Below, piece after piece: positions 1 through 5,302 of a stretch of 5,302 bases of DNA; the stretch's first letter is position 1; the number at the start of each line of letters is the position of its first letter. Origin of the DNA: a bacterium (GTDB taxonomy: Bacteria > Krumholzibacteriota > Krumholzibacteriia > LZORAL124-64-63); assembly GCA_030591105.1 (NCBI GenBank), contig JAUVBS010000177.1:1-5302 (forward strand). The letters run 5' to 3'. Below the pieces are notes generated by a model that was not told the DNA's origin, made no database searches, and saw only the letters and a list, made by a program, of their open reading frames with translations. The position numbers were made by a program, and so were the translations under genes.

Positions 1-517
1 ACGGCAGCCGCTCGCGCCGCGCCGTGCTCTTGAGTGCCTCGGTGACCATCGGGATGTTTTGACTCTTGGCGATAATGGTGACGGTCTGCCCCGTCCGCAG
101 CGAACGGCTCGGAATATCGCAGACGTGACCTTCAACCATGACGTGCTTGTGCCGCACCAGCTGTCGGGCGGCCGCCCGCGACGGGGCGAATCCACACCGG
201 TAGACGACATTGTCCAGCCGCTTCTCGAGGAGAGTGAAGAGGTTCTCGCCAGTCGGGCCAGAGAGCCGGTTGGCTTCGGCATAGTACAGGCGGAACTGAC
301 GCTCCAGAACGCCGTAAATTGCGCGGACCTTCTGCTTTTCCCTCAATTGCAGCTTGTAGTCCGAGGGTTTACGCCCGCGGCGGCGCCCGTGCTCGCCCGG
401 TCCATACGGCCGGCGATCAATGGCGCAATTGCTTGAATAGCAACGCTCGCCTTTCAGGAAGAGCTTCATCCCCTCACGGCGGCAAAGCTTGCACTTTGCC
501 TCGGTATACCTGGCCAT
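1..517 (-). CDS. rpsD: 30S ribosomal protein S4, zinc-binding form (3' end beyond window)
   Basis: S4 is a primary 16S rRNA-binding protein that nucleates assembly of the 30S body, and in several bacteria it also represses its own operon. Translating down from the ATG at 517-515 gives 172 open codons to the window edge. Family members have about 200-209 residues, so roughly 30-37 C-terminal residues are missing. The N-terminus has Cys9, Cys12, Cys26 and Cys31 (C-x2-C-x13-C-x4-C), the same positions as I recall for the zinc-binding Thermus S4. It is followed by [10 protein letters not shown] (35-44). The S4 RNA-binding fold starts near residue 98 (KRLDNVVYR, then [18 protein letters not shown]) and runs to about 150. 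The start is supported by AGGAGGT at 533-527, 9 bases upstream. The gene follows rpsK after 62 bases, the second longest spacer in the window. It is absent from simple stop-to-stop lists because no stop lies inside the window. Identity is very secure; the end is simply not present. Confidence 0.97.
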   Translation of the reverse strand, partial: MARYTEAKCKLCRREGMKLFLKGERCYSSNCAIDRRPYGPGEHGRRRGRKPSDYKLQLREKQKVRAIYGVLERQFRLYYAEANRLSGPTGENLFTLLEKRLDNVVYRCGFAPSRAAARQLVRHKHVMVEGHVCDIPSRSLRTGQTVTIIAKSQNIPMVTEALKSTARRERLP

Positions 518-526
518 CGGTAAGAT

Positions 527-562
527 ACCTCCTCGGCAGTGGCCAACCTCTCAGCCCTGCCG
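527..562 (-). promoter_or_regulatory. Hairpin abutting the rpsD Shine-Dalgarno site (candidate)
   Basis: In the mRNA sense, CGGCAG (562-557) pairs with CTGCCG (539-534), and inside it GGC (556-554) pairs with GCC (543-541). One A (540) is bulged and the loop is 10 bases (553-544). This makes nine G/C-rich base pairs. The last paired base is followed directly by AGGAGGT (533-527), the rpsD ribosome binding site. There is no U-run, so it is not an intrinsic terminator. A role in tuning rpsD translation, possibly through S4 feedback, is inference only; the hairpin itself is seen in the sequence but was not energy-scored. Confidence 0.4.
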
Positions 563-579
563 CTCGTGCGATTAGCGTA

Positions 580-981
580 CTACAGTCTACGGCGTTTCTT
601 GGGGCGACATCCGTTGTGCGGGATCGCCGAACAGTCCTTGATCCGGGCGACTTCCAGCCCTTCGGCCTTCAGACTCCGGATCGCGGCTTCGCGACCCGAG
701 CCAGGTCCCTTGACCCAGACTTCGACCTTCCTCATACCACCGGTAAGTACCTCGCGGGCGCAAAACCGCGCCGCGAGCTGGGCGGCAAAGGCAGTCGACT
801 TGCGGCTACCCTTGTAACGACCTTGGTGCCCGCCGGAGGACCACGTGATCGTGTTGCCCTGCAGGTCGGTGATCGTCACGAGAGTATTGTTGAAGCTCGA
901 CTTGATGTGCGCGACGCCCACCGTGTCTAGCTTCTTCTTGCTCTTGCGCGCTTTGCCCCGCTTGTCCTTGGGAGCAGCCAC
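580..981 (-). CDS. rpsK: 30S ribosomal protein S11
   Basis: S11 binds 16S rRNA on the platform of the 30S subunit, near the mRNA exit and the E site. The 133-residue product has a lysine-rich start, then [19 protein letters not shown] (25-43), the motif [15 protein letters not shown] (57-71), [15 protein letters not shown] (90-104), and the closing [13 protein letters not shown]. All are hallmarks of bacterial S11. The start is GTG at 981-979, with a strong AGGAGGT at 993-987 only 5 bases upstream. Two details differ from common bacterial sequences as I recall them. The loop after WSS ([11 protein letters not shown]) seems one residue longer than the usual form, and the C-terminus has RPKKRRRL rather than RPPKRRRV. 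The gene lies 16 bases after rpsM and ends with TAG. Confidence 0.98.
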   Translation of the reverse strand: MAAPKDKRGKARKSKKKLDTVGVAHIKSSFNNTLVTITDLQGNTITWSSGGHQGRYKGSRKSTAFAAQLAARFCAREVLTGGMRKVEVWVKGPGSGREAAIRSLKAEGLEVARIKDCSAIPHNGCRPKKRRRL

Positions 982-997
982 TGGTTACCTCCTGTGC

Positions 998-1366
998 CTA
1001 TTTCTTCTTGGCGCCGGGTCGCGTCCGCGGCCCTTTGCGCGTTCGGGCGTTGTTCTTCGTGTTCTGACCGCGGGCCGGCAGCTTACGCCGGTGGCGCAAG
1101 CCGCGGTAGCAGCCGATGTCCATCAGACGCTGGACGTTCATGCTGACCTCGGTGCGCAGGGTGCCTTCGACCTGGTAGTCCTTGTCGATCAGCCCCATGA
1201 CCCGCCGGGTCTGCTCCTCGGTCAGATCACGCGTCTTGGTCTCGGGATCGATGTCCGCCTTGCCGCAGATCTCAAGCGCCCGGTGCGACCCGATGCCGAA
1301 GATGTAGGTCAGGGACGTGGCAATCCGTTTCTCGTTGGGAATGTCCACGCCGGCAATTCTGGCCAC
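998..1366 (-). CDS. rpsM: 30S ribosomal protein S13
   Basis: S13 sits in the head of the 30S subunit, contacts 50S intersubunit bridges, and its C-terminal tail reaches the P-site tRNA. The 122-residue product shows the standard [14 protein letters not shown] start and a YIFGIG turn at 21-26. The helix-two-turn-helix region follows, with [12 protein letters not shown] (83-94) and the tail [15 protein letters not shown] (99-113), which ends in basic residues. Length is typical. Translation begins at GTG (1366-1364) with AAAGGAG at 1379-1373, 6 bases upstream. It follows rpmJ after the longest spacer of the window (78 bases). In Escherichia coli the leader of this gene is the S4 target for alpha-operon feedback; whether this holds here is unknown. 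The stop is TAG, 16 bases before rpsK. Confidence 0.98.
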   Translation of the reverse strand: MARIAGVDIPNEKRIATSLTYIFGIGSHRALEICGKADIDPETKTRDLTEEQTRRVMGLIDKDYQVEGTLRTEVSMNVQRLMDIGCYRGLRHRRKLPARGQNTKNNARTRKGPRTRPGAKKK

Positions 1367-1444
1367 TTCAGGCTCCTTTCATCGTTTCTCGGTTCCGCGC
1401 GAGCAGCGACGCGCCGTGCGCCACGCTGGGCGGACCATTTGCTA
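1367..1444 (-). other. 78-base rpmJ-rpsM spacer with possible leader peptide and hairpin
   Basis: This is the longest non-coding stretch in the window. In the mRNA sense it contains GCGCG (1414-1410) and CGCGC (1401-1397), which can form a 5-bp stem with an 8-base loop. GGTCC (1437-1433) could pair with GGAACC (1396-1391) around it if one A bulges. It also contains an ATG at 1438-1436 opening 19 codons that end with TGA at 1381-1379, touching the rpsM ribosome binding site. The predicted peptide is arginine-rich (6 of 19). I see no clear ribosome binding site for that ATG and no convincing -35/-10 promoter. By position it could be the start of an alpha-operon regulatory leader, but that is inference. 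Confidence 0.3.
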
Positions 1445-1558
1445 TCAGCCCTGCCGCTGGATGTGCCGGCGGTTGATGCAGATCACGCGTATGACGCCGT
1501 TGCGTCGGATAATCTTGCACTTCGGGCAGATCTTCTTCACTGAAGCACGAACTTTCAT
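1445..1558 (-). CDS. rpmJ: 50S ribosomal protein L36, zinc-ribbon form
   Basis: L36 is the smallest 50S protein and stabilises 23S rRNA near the base of the L7/L12 stalk region. The gene encodes 37 residues, the standard bacterial length, starting [15 protein letters not shown] and ending RQG. Cys11, Cys14, Cys27 and His32 give the complete CCCH zinc site, so this is the zinc-dependent (C+) type rather than the zinc-free paralog. The start ATG (1558-1556) has GGGAGG at 1568-1563 four bases upstream. The TGA stop (1447-1445) is followed directly by an in-frame TAG, a tandem stop. The gene lies 34 bases after infA and 78 before rpsM. It is easily missed by gene finders because of its size, but the match is unambiguous. 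Confidence 0.97.
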   Translation of the reverse strand: MKVRASVKKICPKCKIIRRNGVIRVICINRRHIQRQG

Positions 1559-1562
1559 GATG

Positions 1563-1589
1563 CCTCCCGGCCGCACCCTACGGGGCCGG
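1563..1589 (-). promoter_or_regulatory. Inverted repeat overlapping the rpmJ Shine-Dalgarno site (candidate)
   Basis: In the infA-rpmJ spacer, CCGGCC (1589-1584) and GGCCGG (1572-1567), read in the mRNA sense, form a perfect 6-bp inverted repeat with an 11-base loop. Its 3' arm covers the first two bases of GGGAGG (1568-1563), the likely rpmJ ribosome binding site. Folding would partly hide the site. The repeat is seen directly; any regulatory role is a guess, and short G/C inverted repeats are common in high-G+C DNA. Confidence 0.3.
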
Positions 1590-1592
1590 CAA

Positions 1593-1814
1593 CTACTTGT
1601 ATCGGTACGTGATCCGTCCCCGTGTCAGATCGTACGGAGACAGCTCCACCGTTACCTTGTCCCCCGGCAGAATGCGGATGAAGTGCATGCGCATCTTGCC
1701 GGAAACGTGCGCGAGGATCACATGTTCGTTGCTATCGAGCTCCACCCGGAACATGGCGTTGGGCAGGGCCTCGATAACGGTCCCCTCCACACTGATTCCC
1801 TCTTCCTTCGCCAT
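1593..1814 (-). CDS. infA: Translation initiation factor IF-1
   Basis: IF-1 binds the 30S A site during initiation and assists IF-2 and IF-3. The product has 73 residues forming a single OB fold of the S1 type. It runs from [20 protein letters not shown] through [19 protein letters not shown] (36-54) to the signature end [16 protein letters not shown]. The start is fixed by AAGGAG at 1827-1822 with a 7-base spacer to ATG 1814-1812, and by the family start MAKE. A TTG at 1835 would add seven residues upstream but has no family support and would run over this site. The usual length is 72; one extra residue seems to lie in the loop around SNEHVI (28-33). The gene is 27 bases after map. Many bacteria have infA exactly here, before rpmJ; enteric bacteria do not. 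Confidence 0.98.
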   Translation of the reverse strand: MAKEEGISVEGTVIEALPNAMFRVELDSNEHVILAHVSGKMRMHFIRILPGDKVTVELSPYDLTRGRITYRYK

Positions 1815-1841
1815 TCGATTGCTCCTTCCGGGCAATTACAC

Positions 1842-2609
1842 TCAACGTCGTGTCAGGACCTGTACCGAGTCCGCAGTGACCGCTACCGTGTGCTCGAAAT
1901 GGGCCGACAGACTCTTGTCCGCCGTGACCACGGTCCACCGATCTTCAGCGGTGACCACCCGCTTGGTACCCTGGTTGACCATCGGCTCGATGGCGATCAC
2001 CAGACCCATCTCCATCACCGGGTCCGGCGAACTGAAACACCGGTAGTTCGGAACCTGCGGATCCTCGTGCAAGTCCCGGCCGATGCCGTGCCCGACCAGC
2101 TTTTCGACCACCGAGAAGCCGTGCCCCATGGCGTGCTCCTCGACCGCCGTACCGATCACCGATAATCGGCGGCCGGCCTGCACCGCAGCGATCGCCAGTT
2201 CGAGGCATTCCCGCGTCACCCGTAGCAGCTGCTTCGCCTCCGGCGAGATCTCACCCACCGCGAAGGTCTCGGCGCTGTCCGCGTGCCAGCCATCCTTGAT
2301 CAAGCCGATGTCGATCCCGACGATGTCCCCCTCCTGCAGCTTGCGCGCGGAAGGGATGCCGTGAACGACCTCTTCGTTCACCGAGATACAGGCCGCGGCC
2401 GGGAACCCGTTGTACCCCTTGAACGAGGGTATACAGCCGGCGTCCCGGATCATCGCTTCGACGGCCGCAGCCAACTCCTCGGTCGTCTTGCCAGCGGCCA
2501 CGAGATCACCCACGGCGCGGAAAACCGCAACCAGGGTCTCGGCGCTCGCCGCCATCTTCTCGATCTGCTCAGGCGTCTTGAGCTTGATCCTCTGTTTACT
2601 CCAGGACAC
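1842..2609 (-). CDS. map: Methionine aminopeptidase, type I
   Basis: This cytosolic dinuclear metalloprotease removes the initiator methionine from nascent proteins with a small second residue. With the GTG start at 2609-2607 the product has 255 residues, the normal type I size without the type II insertion. The five metal ligands are all visible: Asp100 (GIDIG), Asp111 (HADSAETF), His174 (GHGIG), Glu208 (IEPM) and Glu239 (HFEHTV). The substrate-side His83 (VVHGIP) is present too, so it should be active. No N-terminal zinc-finger or SH3-like extension is present. The start lies inside the end of adk (14-base overlap), with a modest AGAGG about 7 bases upstream. I see no other ATG, GTG or TTG between it and the conserved IKLKTPEQIEKM, which supports this start. 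The overlap suggests translational coupling to adk. Confidence 0.97.
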   Translation of the reverse strand: MSWSKQRIKLKTPEQIEKMAASAETLVAVFRAVGDLVAAGKTTEELAAAVEAMIRDAGCIPSFKGYNGFPAAACISVNEEVVHGIPSARKLQEGDIVGIDIGLIKDGWHADSAETFAVGEISPEAKQLLRVTRECLELAIAAVQAGRRLSVIGTAVEEHAMGHGFSVVEKLVGHGIGRDLHEDPQVPNYRCFSSPDPVMEMGLVIAIEPMVNQGTKRVVTAEDRWTVVTADKSLSAHFEHTVAVTADSVQVLTRR

Positions 2610-3240
2610 CCCTGATCCTCTGCGCTATCTCGGCCGGCTCACCGACCCCGTCGATACGCTCGAGCCGATACCGATCGCCAAGAGTCGCAGCGGCCGGGTA
2701 CGTCTTCGTCTGGTACACTTCGAGGCGATTGCGCACGGTCTCTTCCCGATCGTCGTCTCGTTGGTAGAGCGCCTCGGCGCCACACTGCGGACAACGGTTC
2801 GGATCGTCCGCACCGACGCTCTGCCGGCTGGTGACGAACCCACACTCGCGGCAGGTGAGCCGTCCGCTCAAACGCTGCACGATCTCCTCGTTGGGCACCT
2901 CCAGCGAAACGACAGCCCCGACACTCTGGTCGATCTCGTCGAGCAGTGCCATCAGCCCCTCCGCCTGTTCCACCGTGCGCGGGAAGCCGTCGAGCAACCA
3001 GCCGTCGTTCGCGTCCCGTTGCCGCAACCGCTCCTTGATGATGTCCATCATCAGGTCATCGGACACCAGTTCGCCGGCGGCCATGACCGCCTCGACCCGC
3101 TGACCCAGTTCCGAACCACTCTTGACCGCGGCGCGCAGCATGTCACCGGTCGAGATATGCACCACGCCGAGGTTCTGGACGATGCCGTTGGCCTGGGTAC
3201 CCTTGCCGCATCCCGGCGGGCCCATGATGATCATGTTCAT
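2596..3240 (-). CDS. adk: Adenylate kinase, long form with zinc-type LID
   Basis: Adenylate kinase interconverts ATP and AMP with two ADP in the cytosol and so sets adenylate balance. The 214-residue product has the P-loop GPPGCGKGT (7-15), the AMP-domain STGDMLR (30-36), DGFPRT (84-89) and a full-length LID from about 126 to 163. The LID carries Cys130, Cys133, Cys150 and Cys153, the four-cysteine zinc site of the structural type known from Gram-positives and Thermus-like lineages, not the Cys-free enteric LID. RDDDREETVRNRLEVY (161-176) supplies the conserved arginines. The ATG at 3240-3238 starts 6 bases after the secY stop, and its ribosome binding site lies across that stop. The 3' end overlaps map by 14 bases. 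The secY-adk-map order is well known outside Proteobacteria. Confidence 0.98.
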   Translation of the reverse strand: MNMIIMGPPGCGKGTQANGIVQNLGVVHISTGDMLRAAVKSGSELGQRVEAVMAAGELVSDDLMMDIIKERLRQRDANDGWLLDGFPRTVEQAEGLMALLDEIDQSVGAVVSLEVPNEEIVQRLSGRLTCRECGFVTSRQSVGADDPNRCPQCGAEALYQRDDDREETVRNRLEVYQTKTYPAAATLGDRYRLERIDGVGEPAEIAQRIRGVLE

Positions 3241-3246
3241 CCGCCG

Positions 3247-4551
3247 TTACCTCCGAGCCCTCAGCCGGCCCTTCTTCATGAATCCATCGTAGTGCCGCAT
3301 CACCAGGTGCGACTCGATTTGCTGCAGCGTATCGAGCGCAACACCGACGACGATCAACAGCCCGGTACCGCCGAAATAGAACGGTACGTTCAAGATGCTG
3401 ATCATCATGTCCGGCAGGATGGCGATCACCGCGAGGAAAACCGCACCAGGCAGCGTAACTCGCGTCAGAACTCTGTCGATGTACTCGGCGGTCCGCTTAC
3501 CCGGCCGCACGCCCGGGATAAAGCCGCTGTTCTTCTTCATGTTGTCCGCCAGGTCCACCGGATTCAGGATCACCGTGGTGTAGAAGTAGGCGAACAGAAT
3601 GATCAGGGCCGCGTAGATGACGACGTACACCGGATGCGGTGGCCGGAACATGTTGCTCAGCGCCATCAAAATTTCGTTATCCGGGAAGATGCCGCCGAAC
3701 GTCCCCGGGAACATTATGATCGACTGGGCAAAGATGATCGGGATCACGCCGGCGGTATTGACCCGTAGCGGGATGTGCGTGTTCGCTCCGCCGTAAACCC
3801 GCCGGCCGACGATCTTCTTCGCGTACTGCACCGGGATCCGCCGCTGGCCCTGCGTGATCGCGATGATCCCAGCGATGACGAACATCATGAAGGCGAAGAT
3901 CACGCCCATCTTGAGCCAGTGCATCTGCCCCGATTGGAGCTGCAACGCGGTGTTGATGATGTCGGTCGGGTAGCGGGCGATGATCCCGATGAAGATGATC
4001 AACGAGATCCCGTTGCCGATACCTCGCTCGGTTATCTGTTCACCGAGCCACATCACAAACACCGTACCGGTCGTCAGCGTCAGCATCGTCATCAGCTTGA
4101 ACGCGAGACCCGGATGGGCAACGATGCCGCCCGGCATATTCTCCAGCGCGAAGCTGATACCGAAAGACTGTACAATCGCCAGCGCCAACGTGCCGTAGCG
4201 CGTATACTGCGTGATTTTCTTGCGCCCCTCCTCACCCTCCTTGGCCAGCTTCTCGAAGTACGGTACGACCGCCTGGAGTAGCTGGAAGATGATCGAGGCG
4301 CTGATGTACGGCATGATGCCCAGCGCAAAGATGGTGGCGTTGCGTAGGTTGCCACCGGCGAACATGTCGTACAGGCCGACCAGTGTGCCCTGCTGAGCGT
4401 CGAAAAATACCCGCAGCGCATCGGCGTTGATACCCGGCGTCGGAATGTGCCCGCCCAGCCGGTAGATCACCAGGATCATCGCGGTGAACAATAGCCGCCG
4501 CTTCAGCTCCGGGATCTTGAACATGTTCTGGTAGCTGCCAGTAATACTCAA
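3247..4551 (-). CDS. secY: Preprotein translocase channel subunit SecY
   Basis: SecY is the ten-helix channel of the SecYEG translocon in the inner membrane. The 434-residue product has FKIPELKRR (11-19) before the first membrane segment (about 20-36) and the periplasmic GGHIPTPGI (33-41). The hydrophobic segments that follow match the SecY pattern. The cytosolic loop with RRIPVQYAKK (237-246) precedes THIPLRVNTAGVIPIIFA, and the next loop reads NPVDLADNMKKNSGFIPGVRPG (330-351). The cytosolic tail is YDGFMKKGRLRARR. These loops are the SecA and ribosome contact regions. The start is TTG (4551-4549), preceded by AAAGGA at 4566-4561. An internal ATG at residue 10 (4524) lacks a visible ribosome binding site, and the roughly ten residues before KIPEL are usual in the family. 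The gene lies 41 bases after rplO. The exact start is the only uncertainty. Confidence 0.97.
   Translation of the reverse strand: MSITGSYQNMFKIPELKRRLLFTAMILVIYRLGGHIPTPGINADALRVFFDAQQGTLVGLYDMFAGGNLRNATIFALGIMPYISASIIFQLLQAVVPYFEKLAKEGEEGRKKITQYTRYGTLALAIVQSFGISFALENMPGGIVAHPGLAFKLMTMLTLTTGTVFVMWLGEQITERGIGNGISLIIFIGIIARYPTDIINTALQLQSGQMHWLKMGVIFAFMMFVIAGIIAITQGQRRIPVQYAKKIVGRRVYGGANTHIPLRVNTAGVIPIIFAQSIIMFPGTFGGIFPDNEILMALSNMFRPPHPVYVVIYAALIILFAYFYTTVILNPVDLADNMKKNSGFIPGVRPGKRTAEYIDRVLTRVTLPGAVFLAVIAILPDMMISILNVPFYFGGTGLLIVVGVALDTLQQIESHLVMRHYDGFMKKGRLRARR
3249..3254 (-). promoter_or_regulatory. adk ribosome binding site embedded in the secY stop codon
   Basis: In the mRNA sense, GGAGGT (3254-3249) lies 8 bases before the adk ATG. 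Its last base is the first base of the secY TAA stop, and the rest forms the last secY codons. A ribosome ending secY therefore sits on the adk start site, a layout that favours translational coupling of secY to adk. Confidence 0.8.
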
Positions 4552-4592
4552 AACACGGCTTCCTTTGTTGCGAGGTTAGCCACGACCTACTC

Positions 4593-5060
4593 TCACGCCT
4601 TACCGCTGAGCGTTACCGTCACTATGACCGAACCGCCTGCAGCCTCGACTGCCTTGACAGCGGCTTTGCTGGCCCGGGTGACCTCGATCTGCAACGACTT
4701 CTCGACCGCGCCGCGGCCTAACAGCTTGACCGGTCGCTCCGCATGCTTGATCAGACCCGCATCGGCCAGAGCGAGAGAATCGATCTTCGTCCCCGCTGCG
4801 AATTTCTCCTCCAGCTGATCCAGATTCACCAGCTGGTATTCCTTGCGGAAAATATTGGTGAACCCGCGCTTCGGTAAGCGCCGGTTCAACGGCATCTGGC
4901 CACCTTCGAACCACGGTGGCACGCCGCCACCGGACCGCGCCTTCTGACCCTTGTGGCCACGGCCACCGGTCTTGCCCGTACCGGAGCCGGGGCCGCGTCC
5001 ACGGCGTTTCTTGGGACGGTTGGCTCCTTTGGGAGCACCGATATCGTTCAACTTCAGCAT
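4593..5060 (-). CDS. rplO: 50S ribosomal protein L15
   Basis: L15 is a 23S rRNA-binding protein of the 50S subunit whose glycine- and arginine-rich N-terminal extension threads deep into the rRNA. With the ATG at 5060-5058 the product has 155 residues. It has a short start (MLKLNDIGAPKGA), the basic GRGPGSGTGKTGGRGHKGQK (21-40) and WFEGGQMPLNRRLPKRGF (50-67). The compact C-terminal domain contains KLLGRG (112-117) and a closing beta-strand region. A GTG two codons earlier (5066) overlaps the rpmD stop, but it is only 2 bases from the ribosome binding site AGAGGTGA (5075-5068). The ATG is well spaced and gives the usual family start. Two bases separate it from rpmD, so coupled translation is likely. 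Confidence 0.97.
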   Translation of the reverse strand: MLKLNDIGAPKGANRPKKRRGRGPGSGTGKTGGRGHKGQKARSGGGVPPWFEGGQMPLNRRLPKRGFTNIFRKEYQLVNLDQLEEKFAAGTKIDSLALADAGLIKHAERPVKLLGRGAVEKSLQIEVTRASKAAVKAVEAAGGSVIVTVTLSGKA

Positions 5061-5062
5061 GG

Positions 5063-5251
5063 TCACTTCACCTCTTCGACAGCCACGAGATGGCGGACCT
5101 TGTGGATCATGCCGCGGATAGCCGGTGTATCGTTGTGGACGACGGTGGCCTGGTGGTGACGCAGGCCGAGCGCCGTGATGACGCGCCGATGTTTCTGGGG
5201 GCGCCCGATCACGCTGCGCACCTGAGTGATCTTCAGCTTGCCACTACTCAT
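5063..5251 (-). CDS. rpmD: 50S ribosomal protein L30
   Basis: L30 is a small 50S protein with a ferredoxin-like fold. The 62-residue product matches the bacterial family over its whole length: [14 protein letters not shown] (5-18), then [23 protein letters not shown] (27-49), then [11 protein letters not shown]. The ATG at 5251-5249 has AGGAG at 5266-5262, 10 bases upstream. The start lies inside the 3' end of rpsE by the frame I prefer (8-base overlap), and the stop is 2 bases before rplO. Some bacterial phyla lack rpmD; its presence between rpsE and rplO is the common arrangement. Confidence 0.96.
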   Translation of the reverse strand: MSSGKLKITQVRSVIGRPQKHRRVITALGLRHHQATVVHNDTPAIRGMIHKVRHLVAVEEVK

Positions 5252-5302
5252 TGTCCTGCGTCTCCTGCTCCGGAGCTGCGGCCGGGGCCGGCTCCTGGAC
5301 CT
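5244..5302 (-). CDS. rpsE: 30S ribosomal protein S5, C-terminal tail only (5' part beyond window)
   Basis: Only the last 18 full codons plus the stop are inside the window. S5 lies on the 30S body near the mRNA entry tunnel and supports decoding accuracy. The frame ending at TAG 5246-5244 gives a tail of Pro, Ala, Gln and Glu ([16 protein letters not shown]), with most third positions G or C as expected for a real gene here. The other stop-ending frame (TGA at 5250-5248) gives a Gly/Ser-rich tail with poor third-position bias. The gene name rests on the invariant rpsE-rpmD-rplO order, because the conserved S5 domains are out of view. A low-complexity acidic extension past the S5 core is plausible. 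It would overlap rpmD by 8 bases. Confidence 0.72.
   Translation of the reverse strand, partial: VQEPAPAAAPEQETQDNE

Noticed and set aside
59..436. A 125-codon plus-strand frame at the left end
   Set aside because: Lies opposite rpsD, whose translation matches S4 throughout.
534..562. Hairpin before rpsD read as an intrinsic terminator
   Set aside because: It is followed by AGGAGGT rather than a U-run, and rpsD continues the operon.
845..1543. A 232-codon plus-strand frame with a leucine-rich stretch
   Set aside because: Antisense to rpsK, rpsM and rpmJ. The hydrophobic stretch comes from reverse reading of lysine-rich codons (AAG read as CTT).
1815..1835. A seven-residue N-terminal extension of IF-1 from TTG
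   Set aside because: The ribosome binding site AAGGAG falls inside it, and the family start MAKE is at 1814.
1317..2165. A 282-codon plus-strand frame across rpsM, rpmJ, infA and map
   Set aside because: Antisense to four conserved genes, low-complexity composition, no recognisable motif.
2410..3768. A 452-codon open frame on the plus strand, antisense to map, adk and secY
   Set aside because: It runs opposite to three securely identified genes. The translation is rich in Arg, His, Asp and Pro without a recognisable domain, typical of the antisense shadow of high-G+C genes.
4522..4524. Internal ATG at residue 10 as the secY start
   Set aside because: No ribosome binding site ahead of it; the TTG at 4551 has AAAGGA at 4566-4561 and gives the usual N-terminal length.
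4552..4592. Promoter or terminator in the rplO-secY spacer
   Set aside because: No paired arms, U-run or convincing -35/-10 boxes; it holds only the secY ribosome binding site.
5061..5066. GTG start for L15 overlapping the rpmD stop
   Set aside because: Only 2 bases from the ribosome binding site; the ATG at 5060 is correctly spaced and matches the family start.

Overview
The window is a stretch of a bacterial spc/alpha ribosomal-protein operon. It is read entirely on the minus strand and both ends are cut inside genes. In transcription order (high to low coordinates) it holds rpsE (3' end only), rpmD, rplO, secY, adk, map, infA, rpmJ, rpsM, rpsK and rpsD (5' part only). Ten of the eleven genes are recognised from conserved motifs in their translations. 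The rpsE tail is called from position and reading frame. I see no mobile element, CRISPR array, tRNA, rRNA, convincing promoter or terminator, and no gene-free stretch longer than 78 bases.

Organism: a high-G+C bacterium, judged by eye from the strong G/C bias at third codon positions. The insertion of adk and map between secY and infA, with rpsD following rpsK, is the arrangement known from Thermus/Deinococcus, Actinobacteria and several other non-proteobacterial phyla. Enteric bacteria lack adk-map at this place, and Bacillus keeps rpsD elsewhere. S4, L36 and adenylate kinase all carry intact cysteine-type zinc sites. These traits do not settle the phylum, and I do not assign one.

Layout: 5302-4593 encodes the end of S5, then L30 and L15, with overlapping or nearly touching genes. 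4551-1842 encodes the SecY translocon channel, adenylate kinase and methionine aminopeptidase; the adk Shine-Dalgarno site lies across the secY stop codon, and map starts inside adk. 1814-1445 encodes initiation factor IF-1 and the small protein L36. 1366-1 encodes the 30S proteins S13, S11 and most of S4. rpoA and rplQ would be expected just beyond position 1, and the rest of rpsE beyond 5302.

The genes together supply ribosome assembly, initiation, membrane insertion of nascent chains, N-terminal methionine removal and adenylate balance. I found no undescribed system. The points worth a second look are small: a bulged hairpin directly against the rpsD ribosome binding site, a hairpin partly covering the rpmJ site, a 78-base leader before rpsM holding a 19-codon reading frame that ends at the rpsM site, a run of non-ATG starts, and one-residue loop insertions in S11 and IF-1.
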